32,992 nt of DNA from an uncultured Oscillospiraceae bacterium (GCA_949948775.1 CATLHC010000030.1:1-32992), one strand, 5' to 3'; counted from the first letter of the stretch, positions 17,028-26,788 are shown. Notes: generated by a model not told the origin, from the letters alone. Made by a program: numbers and translations.

Positions 17028-17612
17028 ATGGCAAAGCTGTATTTCCGATACGGTGTGATGGGGTCCAGCAAGTCCGCCAACGCGCTGATGGTGCGCTACA
17101 ACTATGAGGAGCGGGGGCAGAGCGCCCTGATGGTGAAGCCCGCCATCGACCAGCGGGAGGGGGAGAGCGTGGTCAACTCCCGCATCGGGCTGAATTACGC
17201 TTGCGTTTGGTTTGAGGACCTGCAGAAAATGACGCCGGAGGATATTAAGGCATACCAATGTGTCATCGTGGACGAGGCCCAGTTCCTCACCCACGCCCAG
17301 GTGGACTATCTCACCGAAATCGTGGACAATATGAACGTTCCGGTGATCTGCTACGGTCTGCGGGCGGATTTCAGCGGACGGCTGTTTCCCGGTTCAGAAG
17401 CCCTGCTGGCCTGCGCCGACATCATCGAGGAGGTCAAGACCATCTGCTGGTGCGGCAAAAAGGCCATCTGCAACGCCCGGTTTGATGCCAACGGCGTGGT
17501 GCTCAAGGAGGGCGAACAGGTAGTGCTAGGGGCCAACGACTGCTACATCGGCCTGTGCCGGAAGCACTGGAAAGAGGGCAATCTGGGTCCGGACGGGCCT
17601 GTGAAGCAATGA
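17028..17612 (+). CDS. tdk: Thymidine kinase
   Basis: A 194-residue type II thymidine kinase for nucleoside salvage. The P-loop GVMGSSKSA lies at 9-17, the catalytic glutamate is E83 in VIVDEAQF, and the zinc lasso has TICWCGKKA (C140, C142) plus CRKHW near the end (C177). The CxCG form resembles the E. coli-type enzyme. It begins 1 base after mutY and its stop overlaps the next start, so the three genes are one operon. Linkage of nucleotide salvage with mutY may be coincidental. Confidence 0.94.
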   Translation: MAKLYFRYGVMGSSKSANALMVRYNYEERGQSALMVKPAIDQREGESVVNSRIGLNYACVWFEDLQKMTPEDIKAYQCVIVDEAQFLTHAQVDYLTEIVDNMNVPVICYGLRADFSGRLFPGSEALLACADIIEEVKTICWCGKKAICNARFDANGVVLKEGEQVVLGANDCYIGLCRKHWKEGNLGPDGPVKQ

Positions 17613-18487
17613 TTTGTAATTTATGTCCCCGGAAATGCGGGGCGCTGCGGGATGAAACGCACGGCGAGGGTTTTTGTGGAATGCCCGCGCTCCCCGTGTG
17701 CGCCCGCGCCGCCCTGCACTTTTGGGAGGAGCCTTGCCTGTCCGGCAGTACTGGGGCCGGGACAGTGTTTTTTTCCGGCTGTACCCTGGGCTGTGTGTTC
17801 TGCCAAAATCACTCTATCAGCCGGGAGAATTTTGGGAAAATCATGGCAGAGGACGAGCTGTACACCGCGTTTCAGCGTTTAGCGGACCAAGGCGCGGCGT
17901 GTATCGAGCTGGTCACGCCCACTCAGTTTGCCCATGTGCTGGCGAAAGTGCTGGAGCGGCCCGTTCCCAATGGCCTGCCCGTGGTGTGGAACAGCGGCGG
18001 CTATGAGCGGGTGGGTGTGCTCAGAGCCTTTGAGGGCAAGGTGGACGTGTACCTGCCTGATTTGAAGTACGTGACCCCCTCCATCGCCGTCAGATATTCC
18101 GGGGCGGAGGATTACCCGGAGGCGGCGAAAGCGGCTATTCTGGAGATGTACCGCCAGCGGGGCCCGGTGCGGATGGAGGACGGTATGCTGAAAAGCGGTG
18201 TGCTCATCCGTCACCTCATCCTTCCGGGGCAGGTGGCGGAGGCCAAGCGGGTGATGGATTGGGTCGCAGAAACCTTCCCGCCCGGCGCGGTGCGGTTCTC
18301 CCTCATGGCCCAATACACCCCAGTTGGGGAGCTGGCGGACTTCCCGGAGCTCCAGCGGCCTTTGAGGGCGTCGGAATTGCGTGCTGCCAAAGCATACATG
18401 GAAAATCTGAGGTTGTCAGGGTATGTTCAGGAACTCAATTCCAGCGGAGAGGGTTTTATCCCCGCCTTTGACCTGACAGGATTATAA
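17609..18487 (+). CDS. PflA/PflX-like radical SAM protein
   Basis: A 292-residue iron-sulfur protein. The radical SAM cluster motif is CTLGCVFCQN with C58, C62 and C65. An N-terminal cysteine set (C3, C6, C10, C23) could hold another metal centre, as in the PflX (COG1313) group, which is related to pyruvate formate-lyase activase but has no assigned substrate. No glycyl radical enzyme gene is nearby, so an activase role is not supported by context. The ATG at 17609 overlaps the thymidine kinase stop. Earlier in-frame codons would lie wholly inside tdk. Confidence 0.85.
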   Translation: MICNLCPRKCGALRDETHGEGFCGMPALPVCARAALHFWEEPCLSGSTGAGTVFFSGCTLGCVFCQNHSISRENFGKIMAEDELYTAFQRLADQGAACIELVTPTQFAHVLAKVLERPVPNGLPVVWNSGGYERVGVLRAFEGKVDVYLPDLKYVTPSIAVRYSGAEDYPEAAKAAILEMYRQRGPVRMEDGMLKSGVLIRHLILPGQVAEAKRVMDWVAETFPPGAVRFSLMAQYTPVGELADFPELQRPLRASELRAAKAYMENLRLSGYVQELNSSGEGFIPAFDLTGL

Positions 18488-18521
18488 AAACAGCGGAGAG
18501 GTGAACGCCTCTCCGCTGTTT
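18488..18521. terminator. Bidirectional terminator between the radical SAM gene and eno
   Basis: Perfect 14-base arms AAACAGCGGAGAGG (18488-18501) and CCTCTCCGCTGTTT (18508-18521) with a short loop. The A- and T-ends suit termination of both convergent transcripts. Confidence 0.85.
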
Positions 18522-18541
18522 ATTCACAAATAGGGGATAGC

Positions 18542-19867
<1,326 letters not shown>

Positions 19868-19912
19868 TCAAAGGTATATTGTTGCAGAGGCTTCTGCCTC
19901 ATGGGACACGAT

Positions 19913-21436
19913 TTATTTTACGATCAGGGTCTGACCTGTCATCTCAGCGGGCTGCTTCAGCCCCATCAGGTCCAGCATGGTGGGGGCTAGGTCGGCCAGG
20001 CGGCCGTCCCGCAGCTTCACATCCGCGCCCACCACGCAGCAGGGCACCAGGTTGGTGGTGTGGGCGGTGAAGGGGGAGCCGTCCGCCTCCACCATGTGCT
20101 CGGCGTTGCCGTGGTCGGCGGTGATGATGGCCACGCCGCCCATCTCCCGGGTGGCGTTCACCACCTGGTTCACGCCGTCGTCCACCGCTTCGGCGGCCTT
20201 GACGGCGGCCTCAAACACGCCGGTGTGGCCCACCATGTCGCAGTTGGCGAAGTTCAGGATGATGACGTCGTAAGCGCCGCTCTTGATGCGCTTGACGGCC
20301 TCGGTGGTGACCTCGGGCTGGCTCATGTGGGGCTGGAGATCATAGGTGGCCACCTTCGGGGAGGGGATCAGGCAGCGGTCCTCGCCGGGGAACACGGTCT
20401 CTACGCCGCCGTTGAAGAAAAAGGTGACATGGGCGTATTTCTCGGTCTCGGCGATGCGCAGCTGGGTCATGTTCTGCTGGGCGATATACTCGCCGAAGAT
20501 GTTGTCCAGGCTCTCCTTGGGGAAGGCGATAACCACGTTGGGCATGGAGGCATCGTAGGACGTGGTACACACGTAATTCACCTTGAAAAAGCCCTTGCGC
20601 CGCTCAAAGCCCTTGAAATCCGGGTCCACAAAGGTGCGGGTGATCTCCCGGGCACGGTCGGGGCGGAAGTTCATGAAGATGATGGAGTCGCCCTCGCCAA
20701 TCTCGGCGTGCTCGGCGGTGATGACGGGCACGACAAACTCGTCAGTGACGCCCGCGTCGTAGCTGGCCTGCATGGCGCCCACCGGATCGCCGATGAAACG
20801 CTGCTCGCTTTCGCCGTACACCATGGCCTTGTAGGAGCGCTCGACGCGGTCCCAGTTGGTGTCCCGGTCCATGGCGTAGTAGCGCCCGGAGATGGTGGCG
20901 ATCTGGGCCCCGTACTGGTCGCAGGTTTCCTTCATCTCGGCCACGAAGCCCTTGCCGGAGGTGGGGGGCACGTCGCGGCCGTCCATGAAGCAGTGGACAA
21001 AAATTTTGGGACAGCCCAGGTCGTGGGCCATCTTCACCGCCGCCTGGATATGGGTGATGTGGCTGTGGACGCCGCCGTTGGACATCAGGCCGTAGATGTG
21101 GACAGCTTTCCCGGCGTTTTTCGCCGCCAGCATGGCGTCCTTATAGGCGGGATTCTCAAAGAAGTCCCCGTCCTGGATGGCCTTGGTGATTTTGGGCAAG
21201 TCCTGGAACACCACCCGGCCCGCGCCGATGTTGGTGTGGCCCACCTCGCTGTTGCCCATCTGACCGTCGGGCAGGCCCACGTCCAGGCCGGAGGCGGACA
21301 GCTTACAGGTGGGATTTTCGGCGAAAATGCGGTCCAAGTTGGGGGTGTTGGCGGCTTTGATGGCGTTGTCCCCCGCCGCGGTGGAGGAGGACAGGCCGAA
21401 GCCGTCCATGATGATTAAGGTAGTGGGTGTTTTCAA
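19913..21436 (-). CDS. gpmI: 2,3-bisphosphoglycerate-independent phosphoglycerate mutase
   Basis: A 507-residue manganese-dependent mutase interconverting 3- and 2-phosphoglycerate. It starts (M)KTPTTLIIMDGFGL with the metal ligand D11. The catalytic serine is S63 in QMGNSEVGH, and the alkaline phosphatase-like metal sites recur in NCDMVGHTG and TADHGNAEHM near the end. The start appears to be TTG at 21436: AGGAG lies 8 bases before it, no ATG exists nearby, and homology begins exactly there. The gene starts 5 bases after the tpiA stop with its ribosome site inside the tpiA tail. A rare start codon could lower its translation relative to its neighbours. Confidence 0.95.
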   Translation of the reverse strand: MKTPTTLIIMDGFGLSSSTAAGDNAIKAANTPNLDRIFAENPTCKLSASGLDVGLPDGQMGNSEVGHTNIGAGRVVFQDLPKITKAIQDGDFFENPAYKDAMLAAKNAGKAVHIYGLMSNGGVHSHITHIQAAVKMAHDLGCPKIFVHCFMDGRDVPPTSGKGFVAEMKETCDQYGAQIATISGRYYAMDRDTNWDRVERSYKAMVYGESEQRFIGDPVGAMQASYDAGVTDEFVVPVITAEHAEIGEGDSIIFMNFRPDRAREITRTFVDPDFKGFERRKGFFKVNYVCTTSYDASMPNVVIAFPKESLDNIFGEYIAQQNMTQLRIAETEKYAHVTFFFNGGVETVFPGEDRCLIPSPKVATYDLQPHMSQPEVTTEAVKRIKSGAYDVIILNFANCDMVGHTGVFEAAVKAAEAVDDGVNQVVNATREMGGVAIITADHGNAEHMVEADGSPFTAHTTNLVPCCVVGADVKLRDGRLADLAPTMLDLMGLKQPAEMTGQTLIVK

Positions 21437-21441
21437 TGAAA

Positions 21442-22215
21442 TCACTCCTGATTGGCCGCGTTGATGATGGCCATGAAGTCGTCGGGCTTCAGGGAAGCGC
21501 CGCCGATGAGGCCGCCGTCGATGTCGGGCTGGGCCAGCAGCTCCGCCGCGTTCTTGGCGTTCATGGAGCCGCCGTACTGGATGGTGACGGCGCGGGCCAC
21601 GCGGGCGCCGTACTGCTTGCGGATGATGGAGCGGATGTGGGTGCACACCGCGCCCGCCTGCTCGGCGGTGGCGGTCTTGCCGGTGCCGATGGCCCAGATG
21701 GGCTCGTAGGCGATGACCACGCGGCGGACCTGGGTCTCGTTCAGCCCGGCCAGGGCCACCTTCACCTGGTAGGAGATCAGCTCCTCGGTGACGCCCAGCT
21801 CCCGCTGCTCCAGGCTCTCGCCCACGCACACGATGGGGCGCAGACCGGCCTCCAGAGCGGCGTGGACCTTCTTGTTGACGGTAAAGTCGGTCTCGTTATA
21901 GTACTGCCGGCGCTCGGAGTGGCCGATGATGACGTACTTGGCGCCCACGTCCTTGAGCATCTCCACGGTGACCTCGCCGGTGAAGGCGCCGCTGGCCTCG
22001 TAGTGGCAGGTCTCGCCGCCGATGGCCACGCGGGTGTCCTTGAACAGCCGGACCGCGCCGGGAATGTTCACGCCGGGGACGCACAGCACCACCTCGCACC
22101 ACTTATGGCGGCCCAGCTGGGGCTTGAGGGCCTCGGCGAAAGCCTTGGCCTCGGTGATGGTCTTGTTCATCTTCCAGTTGCCGGCGATGATCGTCTTGCG
22201 GTACTTGAGGTTCAT
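21442..22215 (-). CDS. tpiA: Triosephosphate isomerase
   Basis: A 257-residue TIM barrel interconverting dihydroxyacetone phosphate and glyceraldehyde 3-phosphate. Catalytic residues are N13 and K15 (GNWKMN), H99 (IIGHSERR) and E171 ([14 protein letters not shown]). The phosphate-binding YGGSMN and GGLIGGASL motifs are intact. It lies between pgk and gpmI. The upstream gap is unusually long for this operon because of a duplicated pgk tail and an inserted repeat. Confidence 0.97.
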   Translation of the reverse strand: MNLKYRKTIIAGNWKMNKTITEAKAFAEALKPQLGRHKWCEVVLCVPGVNIPGAVRLFKDTRVAIGGETCHYEASGAFTGEVTVEMLKDVGAKYVIIGHSERRQYYNETDFTVNKKVHAALEAGLRPIVCVGESLEQRELGVTEELISYQVKVALAGLNETQVRRVVIAYEPIWAIGTGKTATAEQAGAVCTHIRSIIRKQYGARVARAVTIQYGGSMNAKNAAELLAQPDIDGGLIGGASLKPDDFMAIINAANQE

Positions 22216-22250
22216 TTGTTGAACTCCCTTCTTTTATTTAAAAAGACTGA

Positions 22251-22298
22251 TTAAGCGTCCAAAAGGCAGGCGACGCCGGGCAGCTCCTTGCCCTCCAT
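22251..22298 (-). pseudogene. Duplicated 3' end of pgk (48 bases)
   Basis: This segment encodes [15 protein letters not shown] and a TAA stop, identical in protein to the last 15 residues of pgk at 22424-22471. The DNA differs at 4 of 48 positions and all four changes are silent. It lies in the tpiA leader and cannot be a gene by itself. Confidence 0.9.
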
Positions 22299-22322
22299 GT
22301 CGTCGGGGCAAAGTCCACGCAC

Positions 22323-22410
22323 TCCGCTTCCGCCTGACGGCGAAAGCTGCGTTTGTTCCCTTGCCCCTCCTCTCCCCACAAAAGCTGAGGGGCGCTTTTG
22401 CGGGGACCCC
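22323..22410 (-). repeat. Intergenic repeat copy A, 3' of pgk
   Basis: Read on the minus strand, this core aligns by eye along its length with the plus-strand copy at 25844-25930. Shared blocks include GTGGGGAG, GCAAGG, CGCAG and TTTCGC. Both copies carry a hairpin whose arms changed in step: CAAAAGC/GCTTTTG here, against CAAAGCC/GGCTTTG in the other copy. It is the main part of the 125 bases between the true pgk tail and its duplicate. Confidence 0.75.
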
Positions 22411-22423
22411 GGACGCCGTTGTG

Positions 22424-23704
22424 TTATGCGTCCAGCAGGCAGGCGACGCCGGGCAGCTCCTTGCCTTCCATGAATTCCAGGGAAGCGCCGCCGCCGGTGG
22501 AGATGTGGGTCATCTTGTCGGCGTAGCCCAGTTGCTGCACCGCCGCCGCGCTGTCACCGCCGCCGATGATGGTGATGGCGCTGGTCTTGCTGAGGGCCTC
22601 GGCCACGGCCTTGGTGCCCACGGCGAACTTGTCGAACTCAAACACGCCCATGGGGCCGTTCCAGATGACGGTGCCCGCGTCGGCCACGGCGCCGCAGTAC
22701 AGCTTCACGGTCTCGGGGCCGATGTCCAGGCCCTGCCAGCCGTCGGGGATCTCGCCGGACTTGACCACGCGGCTCTCGGCGTCGGGGGCAAACTTGTCGG
22801 CGATGACGGTGTCGATGGGCAGCAGCAGCTTCACGCCCTTGTCCGCGGCCTTCTTCACCATGTCGTTGGCGTAGTCCTCCCAGTCGGCTTCCAGCAGGGA
22901 GTCGCCCACCTTGCCGCCCTGGGCGGCGGAGAAGGTGTAGGCCATGCCGCCGCCGATGATGATGGTGTCGGCGATCTCCAGCAGGTTGTTGATGACGCCG
23001 ATCTTGGAGCTGACCTTGGAGCCGCCCAGGATGGCCACCAGGGGGCGCTTGGGGTTGGCCAGGGCGCCGCCGATGAAGTCCAGCTCCTTTTGGATCAGGA
23101 AGCCGGAGACGGCGGGCAGGTAGTCGGCCACACCGGCGGTGGAGGCGTGGGCGCGGTGGACCGCGCCAAAGGCGTCGGACACGTACACGCCGTTAGCCCC
23201 GGCCAGATCGGCCATCTTGCGGGCCAGCTCGGGGTCGTTCTTGGTCTCGCCCTTCTCGAAGCGGGTGTTCTGGAGCAGCATGATCTCGCCGCCCTTCAGG
23301 GCCGCGGCCTTGGCCTGGGCGTCGGGGCCGACGACATCGTCAGCCAGGATGACCTTCTTGCCCAGCAGCTCGCTGAGGCGGGCGGCCACAGGCTCCATGC
23401 GCAGCTCGGCCAGGGACTTCTTCCACTTCTCCTCGGTGATGGAGGCCTCGTCCTTGCCCTTTTCCAGCTGCTTCTTCTTGTAGGACTCAAAGGTGGCCAC
23501 CGGCTTGCCCATGTGGGAGCAGGCGATGACCGCCGCGCCCTGGTCCAGCAGGTACTGGATGGTGGGCAGGGCGGCGCGGATGCGCTTGTCGTCGGTGATG
23601 ACGCCGCTGCCGTCCTTGGCCATGGGCACGTTGAAGTCGCAGCGCAGCAGCACCTTCTTGCCCTTGACGTCAATGTCTTTGACAGTCTTTTTGTTGTAGT
23701 TCAT
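22424..23704 (-). CDS. pgk: Phosphoglycerate kinase
   Basis: A 426-residue glycolytic kinase that makes ATP from 1,3-bisphosphoglycerate. Motifs: [11 protein letters not shown] near the start, [32 protein letters not shown] and the nucleotide loop [11 protein letters not shown]. At about residues 70-100 it carries an extra charged stretch ([19 protein letters not shown]) not present in the usual chain of about 395 residues. ATG at 23704 is chosen with AAGGAG 10 bases ahead; a TTG three codons earlier is too close. It follows trmL by 51 bases. The last 48 bases are duplicated downstream, but the gene itself is intact. Confidence 0.96.
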   Translation of the reverse strand: MNYNKKTVKDIDVKGKKVLLRCDFNVPMAKDGSGVITDDKRIRAALPTIQYLLDQGAAVIACSHMGKPVATFESYKKKQLEKGKDEASITEEKWKKSLAELRMEPVAARLSELLGKKVILADDVVGPDAQAKAAALKGGEIMLLQNTRFEKGETKNDPELARKMADLAGANGVYVSDAFGAVHRAHASTAGVADYLPAVSGFLIQKELDFIGGALANPKRPLVAILGGSKVSSKIGVINNLLEIADTIIIGGGMAYTFSAAQGGKVGDSLLEADWEDYANDMVKKAADKGVKLLLPIDTVIADKFAPDAESRVVKSGEIPDGWQGLDIGPETVKLYCGAVADAGTVIWNGPMGVFEFDKFAVGTKAVAEALSKTSAITIIGGGDSAAAVQQLGYADKMTHISTGGGASLEFMEGKELPGVACLLDA

Positions 23705-23755
23705 GTGCTCCAAACTCCTTTCATTGTTACAGCGTGAAGCGATTTAGGTTTGGAT

Positions 23756-24241
23756 TTATGTTAACGCCATTTCTCCCGTCCCGCTCAACCCGGGGAAGCC
23801 CTGCTGCTTGAGAGCCTCATAGGCCAAAATAGCCACCGAATTGGACAGGTTCAGGCTGCGGGCGTCGGCGCGCATGGGGATTCGGATGCAGCGCTCCCGG
23901 TGGGTCTGGCGGAAGGCCTGTGGCAGTCCGGCGGTCTCCTTGCCGAAAAACAGCCAGCAGCCGTCCCGGAATTGCGCCTGGGAATAGTCTCGGGGAGCCT
24001 TGGTGGTTGCCAGCCACAGGTCGTCCACCCGGCTGCGGGCGAACAGGTCGTCCAGGCTGGAATAGACGGTGAGATCCACCATAGGCCAATAGTCCAGGCC
24101 CGCCCGTTTCACCGCCTTTTCACCGATATCGAATCCCAGAGGCTCCACCAGGTGAAGCCGGCTGTAGGTAGCGGCGCAGGTTCGGGCGATATTTCCACAG
24201 TTCTGCGGGATTTCCGGTTCAACTAAAACGATATTGACCAT
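23756..24241 (-). CDS. trmL: tRNA (cytidine/uridine-34-2'-O)-methyltransferase
   Basis: A 161-residue SPOUT-family RNA methyltransferase acting on the wobble base of leucine tRNAs. It begins MVNIVLVEPEIPQNCGNIARTCA, has FGKETAGLP and ends with the trefoil-knot motif IRIPMRADARSLNLSNSVAIL. These and the length are typical of TrmL. The ATG at 24241 is chosen because homology starts there; the ribosome site (AGAGG) is weak. It heads the same-strand run trmL-pgk-tpiA-gpmI-eno with no clear terminator before pgk, so it may be cotranscribed with glycolysis genes. Confidence 0.93.
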   Translation of the reverse strand: MVNIVLVEPEIPQNCGNIARTCAATYSRLHLVEPLGFDIGEKAVKRAGLDYWPMVDLTVYSSLDDLFARSRVDDLWLATTKAPRDYSQAQFRDGCWLFFGKETAGLPQAFRQTHRERCIRIPMRADARSLNLSNSVAILAYEALKQQGFPGLSGTGEMALT

Positions 24242-24274
24242 ACTATTTCCAAATTCCTCTCTTAACCACGCACA

Positions 24275-24303
24275 ATTATAGCCGCTTGACAAAAAAATAG
24301 CAA
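24275..24303 (-). promoter_or_regulatory. Promoter of trmL and probably the glycolysis operon
   Basis: On the minus strand TTGCTA (24303-24298), a 17-base spacer and TATAAT (24280-24275) precede trmL by about 35 bases. No comparable promoter was found in the 51 bases before pgk. The stretch 24304-24508 between the divergent promoters holds no gene I can support, only a short palindrome GCAAAATTTTGC (24398-24409). Confidence 0.7.
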
Positions 24304-24508
24304 GAGAAAATGTGGCAAAAGTGTTAAAAATTTACCCTTTTTTGTTGTCACTATGCCGAGGACCGCTCCATTTTTTCAGATTTTCATAGATGGCGATGCA
24401 AAATTTTGCGCTGGACGGAGGATTTTTTGAGCCGACGCAACCTTTTGAGGACGCAGAGGGTATTGTAAACGGACGGATCGGAGGCCCGGCGGGCTGGCAG
24501 GGAAGAGG

Positions 24509-24537
24509 TTGCCATTTTCCTTTGCGTATGCTAGAAT
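24509..24537 (+). promoter_or_regulatory. Promoter of the uridine kinase gene
   Basis: TTGCCA (24509-24514), a 17-base spacer and TAGAAT (24532-24537) stand about 45 bases before the ATG. Confidence 0.7.
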
Positions 24538-24582
24538 ATCCGCGACGCGACCGGAAAGAGCATACGAAAGAGAGGGCGGCAC

Positions 24583-25200
24583 ATGGGTACCATGATCATC
24601 GGCATCGCCGGAGGAACCGGCTCGGGCAAGACCACGCTGACCCGCAGGCTCCAGGACGCTTTTGGGGCGGATGTGTCCGTGGTCTACCACGACAACTATT
24701 ACAAAAAGCACGTTGGCATGACATACGAGGAGCGGGCGGCGCTGAACTATGACCACCCGGACGCCTTTGACACCGATCTGATGGTGGCCGACCTGAAGCG
24801 CCTGGCGGCGGGGGAGACCATCCGCTGCCCGGTGTACGACTACTCCATCCACAACCGCTCGGAGGACACTGTGGAGGTGCGTCCCACCAAGGTGGTCATT
24901 GTGGAGGGCATTCTCATCTTCGCGGACCAGGCCCTTCGGGACCTGATGGACGTGAAGATCTTCGTGGATACCGACGCCGACGTGCGCATTCTCCGGCGCA
25001 TCCTCCGGGATGTGAAGGAGCGGGGCCGGTCCCTGGACTCGGTGATCAGCCAGTACCTCACCACCGTCAAGCCCATGCACGAGCAGTTCGTCCAGCCCTC
25101 CCGCCAGTACGCCGACATCGTGGTGCTGGCCGGCGGACACAACCTGGTGGCGCTGGACATGATCACCCAGCGCATCAAAAGCCATATCGAGAGCCGCTGA
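24583..25200 (+). CDS. udk: Uridine kinase
   Basis: A 205-residue P-loop kinase that phosphorylates uridine and cytidine in salvage. The Walker A loop GGTGSGKTT is at 10-18. YHDNYYKKHVGMTYEERAALNYDHPDAFD is the uridine-binding region, with VVIVEGILIF (Walker B), RILRRILRD (lid) and FVQPSRQYADIVV near the end. Length is normal. It is not closely coupled to the lipoprotein gene 103 bases downstream; a GGTCCGGC/GCCGGACC hairpin lies between them. Confidence 0.95.
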   Translation: MGTMIIGIAGGTGSGKTTLTRRLQDAFGADVSVVYHDNYYKKHVGMTYEERAALNYDHPDAFDTDLMVADLKRLAAGETIRCPVYDYSIHNRSEDTVEVRPTKVVIVEGILIFADQALRDLMDVKIFVDTDADVRILRRILRDVKERGRSLDSVISQYLTTVKPMHEQFVQPSRQYADIVVLAGGHNLVALDMITQRIKSHIESR

Positions 25201-25241
25201 GGGGATAATCCCCTCAAATCGGGCAGACTATCATGGCCCGC

Positions 25242-25262
25242 GGTCCGGCCCCGCGCCGGACC
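25242..25262 (+). terminator. GC-rich hairpin after udk, possible weak terminator
   Basis: GGTCCGGC (25242-25249) and GCCGGACC (25255-25262) form a perfect 8-base stem with a 5-base loop. No T-run follows, so termination would be weak or it may protect the mRNA end. Confidence 0.4.
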
Positions 25263-25303
25263 GGCAAACTGAAATTTTGTCATTATTAAAGGAGAATGCC
25301 GCA

Positions 25304-25804
25304 ATGAAAAAAGTGATTGCCCTGTGCACCGCCGCCGTGTTGTGCCTGTCGCTGCTGTCCGCCTGCGGGCCGAAGCAGGCGGAGGAGAAGCAGGTGGACC
25401 TGGCCGCCTTTGCCCAGGAGGTGATGAAAAACCATGAGTTTTCCGCTTTGGAAAAGGCCGACCCCGCCGACGAGGAGGTGGGAGCCATCATGCTGGAGAA
25501 CAGCTACCCCGGCCTGAAGGACATGGATCTGGAGCAGTTGGAGGTCTATCTGGCCATGATCTCCTTCGGCGGCAGCGAGCTGGCCTTGGCTCAGGCCAAG
25601 AGCCCGGAGGATGCCGCCAAGGTGAAGGAGGTCTTCCAGGCGCGGCTTGACTTTAAGACCACCGAGGGGCCGGGCAACTACCCCGAGGAGGTGGAGATGT
25701 GGCAGCGCAGCGCCAAGGTGGTGGACCACGGCAGCTATGTGATGCTGGTGAATCACCAGGACAGCGAGGCCATCGTCAGCGAATTTGAGGCGCTGTTTCA
25801 GTGA
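25304..25804 (+). CDS. DUF4358-like lipoprotein (first of two paralogues)
   Basis: A 166-residue exported lipoprotein. The signal peptide MKKVIALCTAAVLCLSLLSAC ends in lipobox LSAC with C21 as the lipid-bearing residue. The mature part contains VDLAAFAQEV, an SYPGL segment, AKVKEVFQARLD and EMWQRSAKVV, and ends with SYVMLVNHQDSEAIVSEFEALF. This pattern fits DUF4358 lipoproteins of gut Clostridia, whose role is not established. ATG at 25304 is chosen because AAAGGAG stands 9 bases ahead and the signal peptide starts there. The downstream gene at 26018 is a clear paralogue, separated by a 213-base gap that holds repeat copy B. Confidence 0.85.
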   Translation: MKKVIALCTAAVLCLSLLSACGPKQAEEKQVDLAAFAQEVMKNHEFSALEKADPADEEVGAIMLENSYPGLKDMDLEQLEVYLAMISFGGSELALAQAKSPEDAAKVKEVFQARLDFKTTEGPGNYPEEVEMWQRSAKVVDHGSYVMLVNHQDSEAIVSEFEALFQ

Positions 25805-25843
25805 GAAGCGCGGAGCCGTCGCGAGCGGCGCAGGCCGCCTCAA

Positions 25844-25930
25844 TGGGGCCCACGCAAAGCCGCCCTTTGGCTTTGTGGGGAGGGGAGAAGCAAGGAAGTG
25901 AGCGCAGTTTTCGCGGAAAGCGGAAACGAA
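25844..25930 (+). repeat. Intergenic repeat copy B, between the two lipoprotein genes
   Basis: This copy aligns with 22323-22410 (minus strand). Its hairpin is CAAAGCC (25855-25861) with GGCTTTG (25869-25875). The related non-coding stretch runs from the stop at 25804 to about 25990 and adds a CGAAGC/GCTTCG hairpin beyond the shared core. As with copy A, it lies directly 3' of a gene and reads in the same direction as that gene. It has no coding potential that matches the neighbours. Confidence 0.75.
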
Positions 25931-26017
25931 GCCGAGCGGGCTTTGCTTCGACGAAAGCCGTGCGTCGCGAACAGGCAAAGCGTGACGACATAAAAAATTA
26001 AGGAGTTTGAGAGACAT

Positions 26018-26755
26018 ATGAAACGCATTTTTGCCCTGACCCTGAGCGCCGCCATGGCGCTGTCCCTGCTGGCCGGATGCAGCGGCTCCGGCGCCAAGGA
26101 GACCGTGATCCCCACCGACCCCTCCGAGGCCGTGGAGTCCGCCCAGCCCACCGCCACCCCCACGCCGGAGCCCAGTGCCGAACCCTCTGTGGAGCCCTCT
26201 GAGGAACCCAGCGCCGAGCCCACTCAAGAGCCCTCCCAGGCCCCGTCGGCCAAGCCTACCCCCACGCCGGCTCCTACGCCCACGCCGGCTCCTACGCCCA
26301 AGCCCACCCCCGCTCCCACCCCCACGCCGGAGCCCACCCCCACGCCTGCCGCCGGCGTGGACTTGGCGGCCTTCTACCAGAGCGTCACCGGTCAATATGA
26401 GTTCGGCCCCCTGGAGCTGGCCAGCGACGGCCTGCTGGACGGCTATTATCCGGGCATGACCGGGATTGAAACTGAGCAGTGCCTGGTCTATGTCTGCCAG
26501 ATGTCCATGAACAACGGTGAGTTTGGGCTGGTGCAGGTGAAGAACAGCGCCGACGCGACCGCAGTCAAGGCCATTTTCCAGGCACGCATCAACTATATGG
26601 TGGGCGACGGCAACGGCCCCGGCGGAGCCTGGTATCCCGGCCCCACCGAGATGTGGCAGAACAACTCCCGGGTGGTGTCCAACGGCAATTACGTCATGAT
26701 GATCGTCCACGAGAACTGCGACGACATCGTGGCCCAGTTCAACGCCCTGTTTTGA
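26018..26755 (+). CDS. DUF4358-like lipoprotein with a Pro/Thr/Glu-rich stalk (second paralogue)
   Basis: A 245-residue exported lipoprotein. The signal peptide ends in lipobox LAGC with C21 as the lipid-bearing residue. Residues of about 38-112 are a low-complexity stalk rich in Pro, Thr, Ser, Glu and Ala, which likely spans the cell wall. The C-terminal domain (113-245) matches the preceding lipoprotein: VDLAAF, YYPGM, AVKAIFQARI, EMWQNNSRVV, NYVMMIVHE and IVAQFNALF. Function is unknown. The stalk and a tandem 18-base repeat in its DNA suggest that its length varies between strains. AAGGAG precedes the ATG by 12 bases. Confidence 0.85.
   Translation: MKRIFALTLSAAMALSLLAGCSGSGAKETVIPTDPSEAVESAQPTATPTPEPSAEPSVEPSEEPSAEPTQEPSQAPSAKPTPTPAPTPTPAPTPKPTPAPTPTPEPTPTPAAGVDLAAFYQSVTGQYEFGPLELASDGLLDGYYPGMTGIETEQCLVYVCQMSMNNGEFGLVQVKNSADATAVKAIFQARINYMVGDGNGPGGAWYPGPTEMWQNNSRVVSNGNYVMMIVHENCDDIVAQFNALF
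26261..26296 (+). repeat. Tandem 18-base repeat (two perfect copies) in the lipoprotein stalk
   Basis: The unit CCCACGCCGGCTCCTACG occurs at 26261-26278 and again at 26279-26296 and encodes a Pro-Thr-Pro-Ala pattern. Exact repetition suggests recent slippage. Confidence 0.85.
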
Positions 26756-26760
26756 ATACA

Positions 26761-26788
26761 AAGGGGAGCGGCGGGAGCCGCTCCCCTT
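26761..26788 (+). terminator. Hairpin terminator after the second lipoprotein gene
   Basis: Perfect 12-base arms AAGGGGAGCGGC (26761-26772) and GCCGCTCCCCTT (26777-26788) with a GGGA loop. The T-run is short, so some read-through into the MBOAT gene is possible. Confidence 0.65.

Noticed and set aside
24390-24752. An open frame running from the trmL-udk gap into udk
   Set aside because: It overlaps udk in another frame, has no ribosome site, and its second half is a shadow of the kinase gene.
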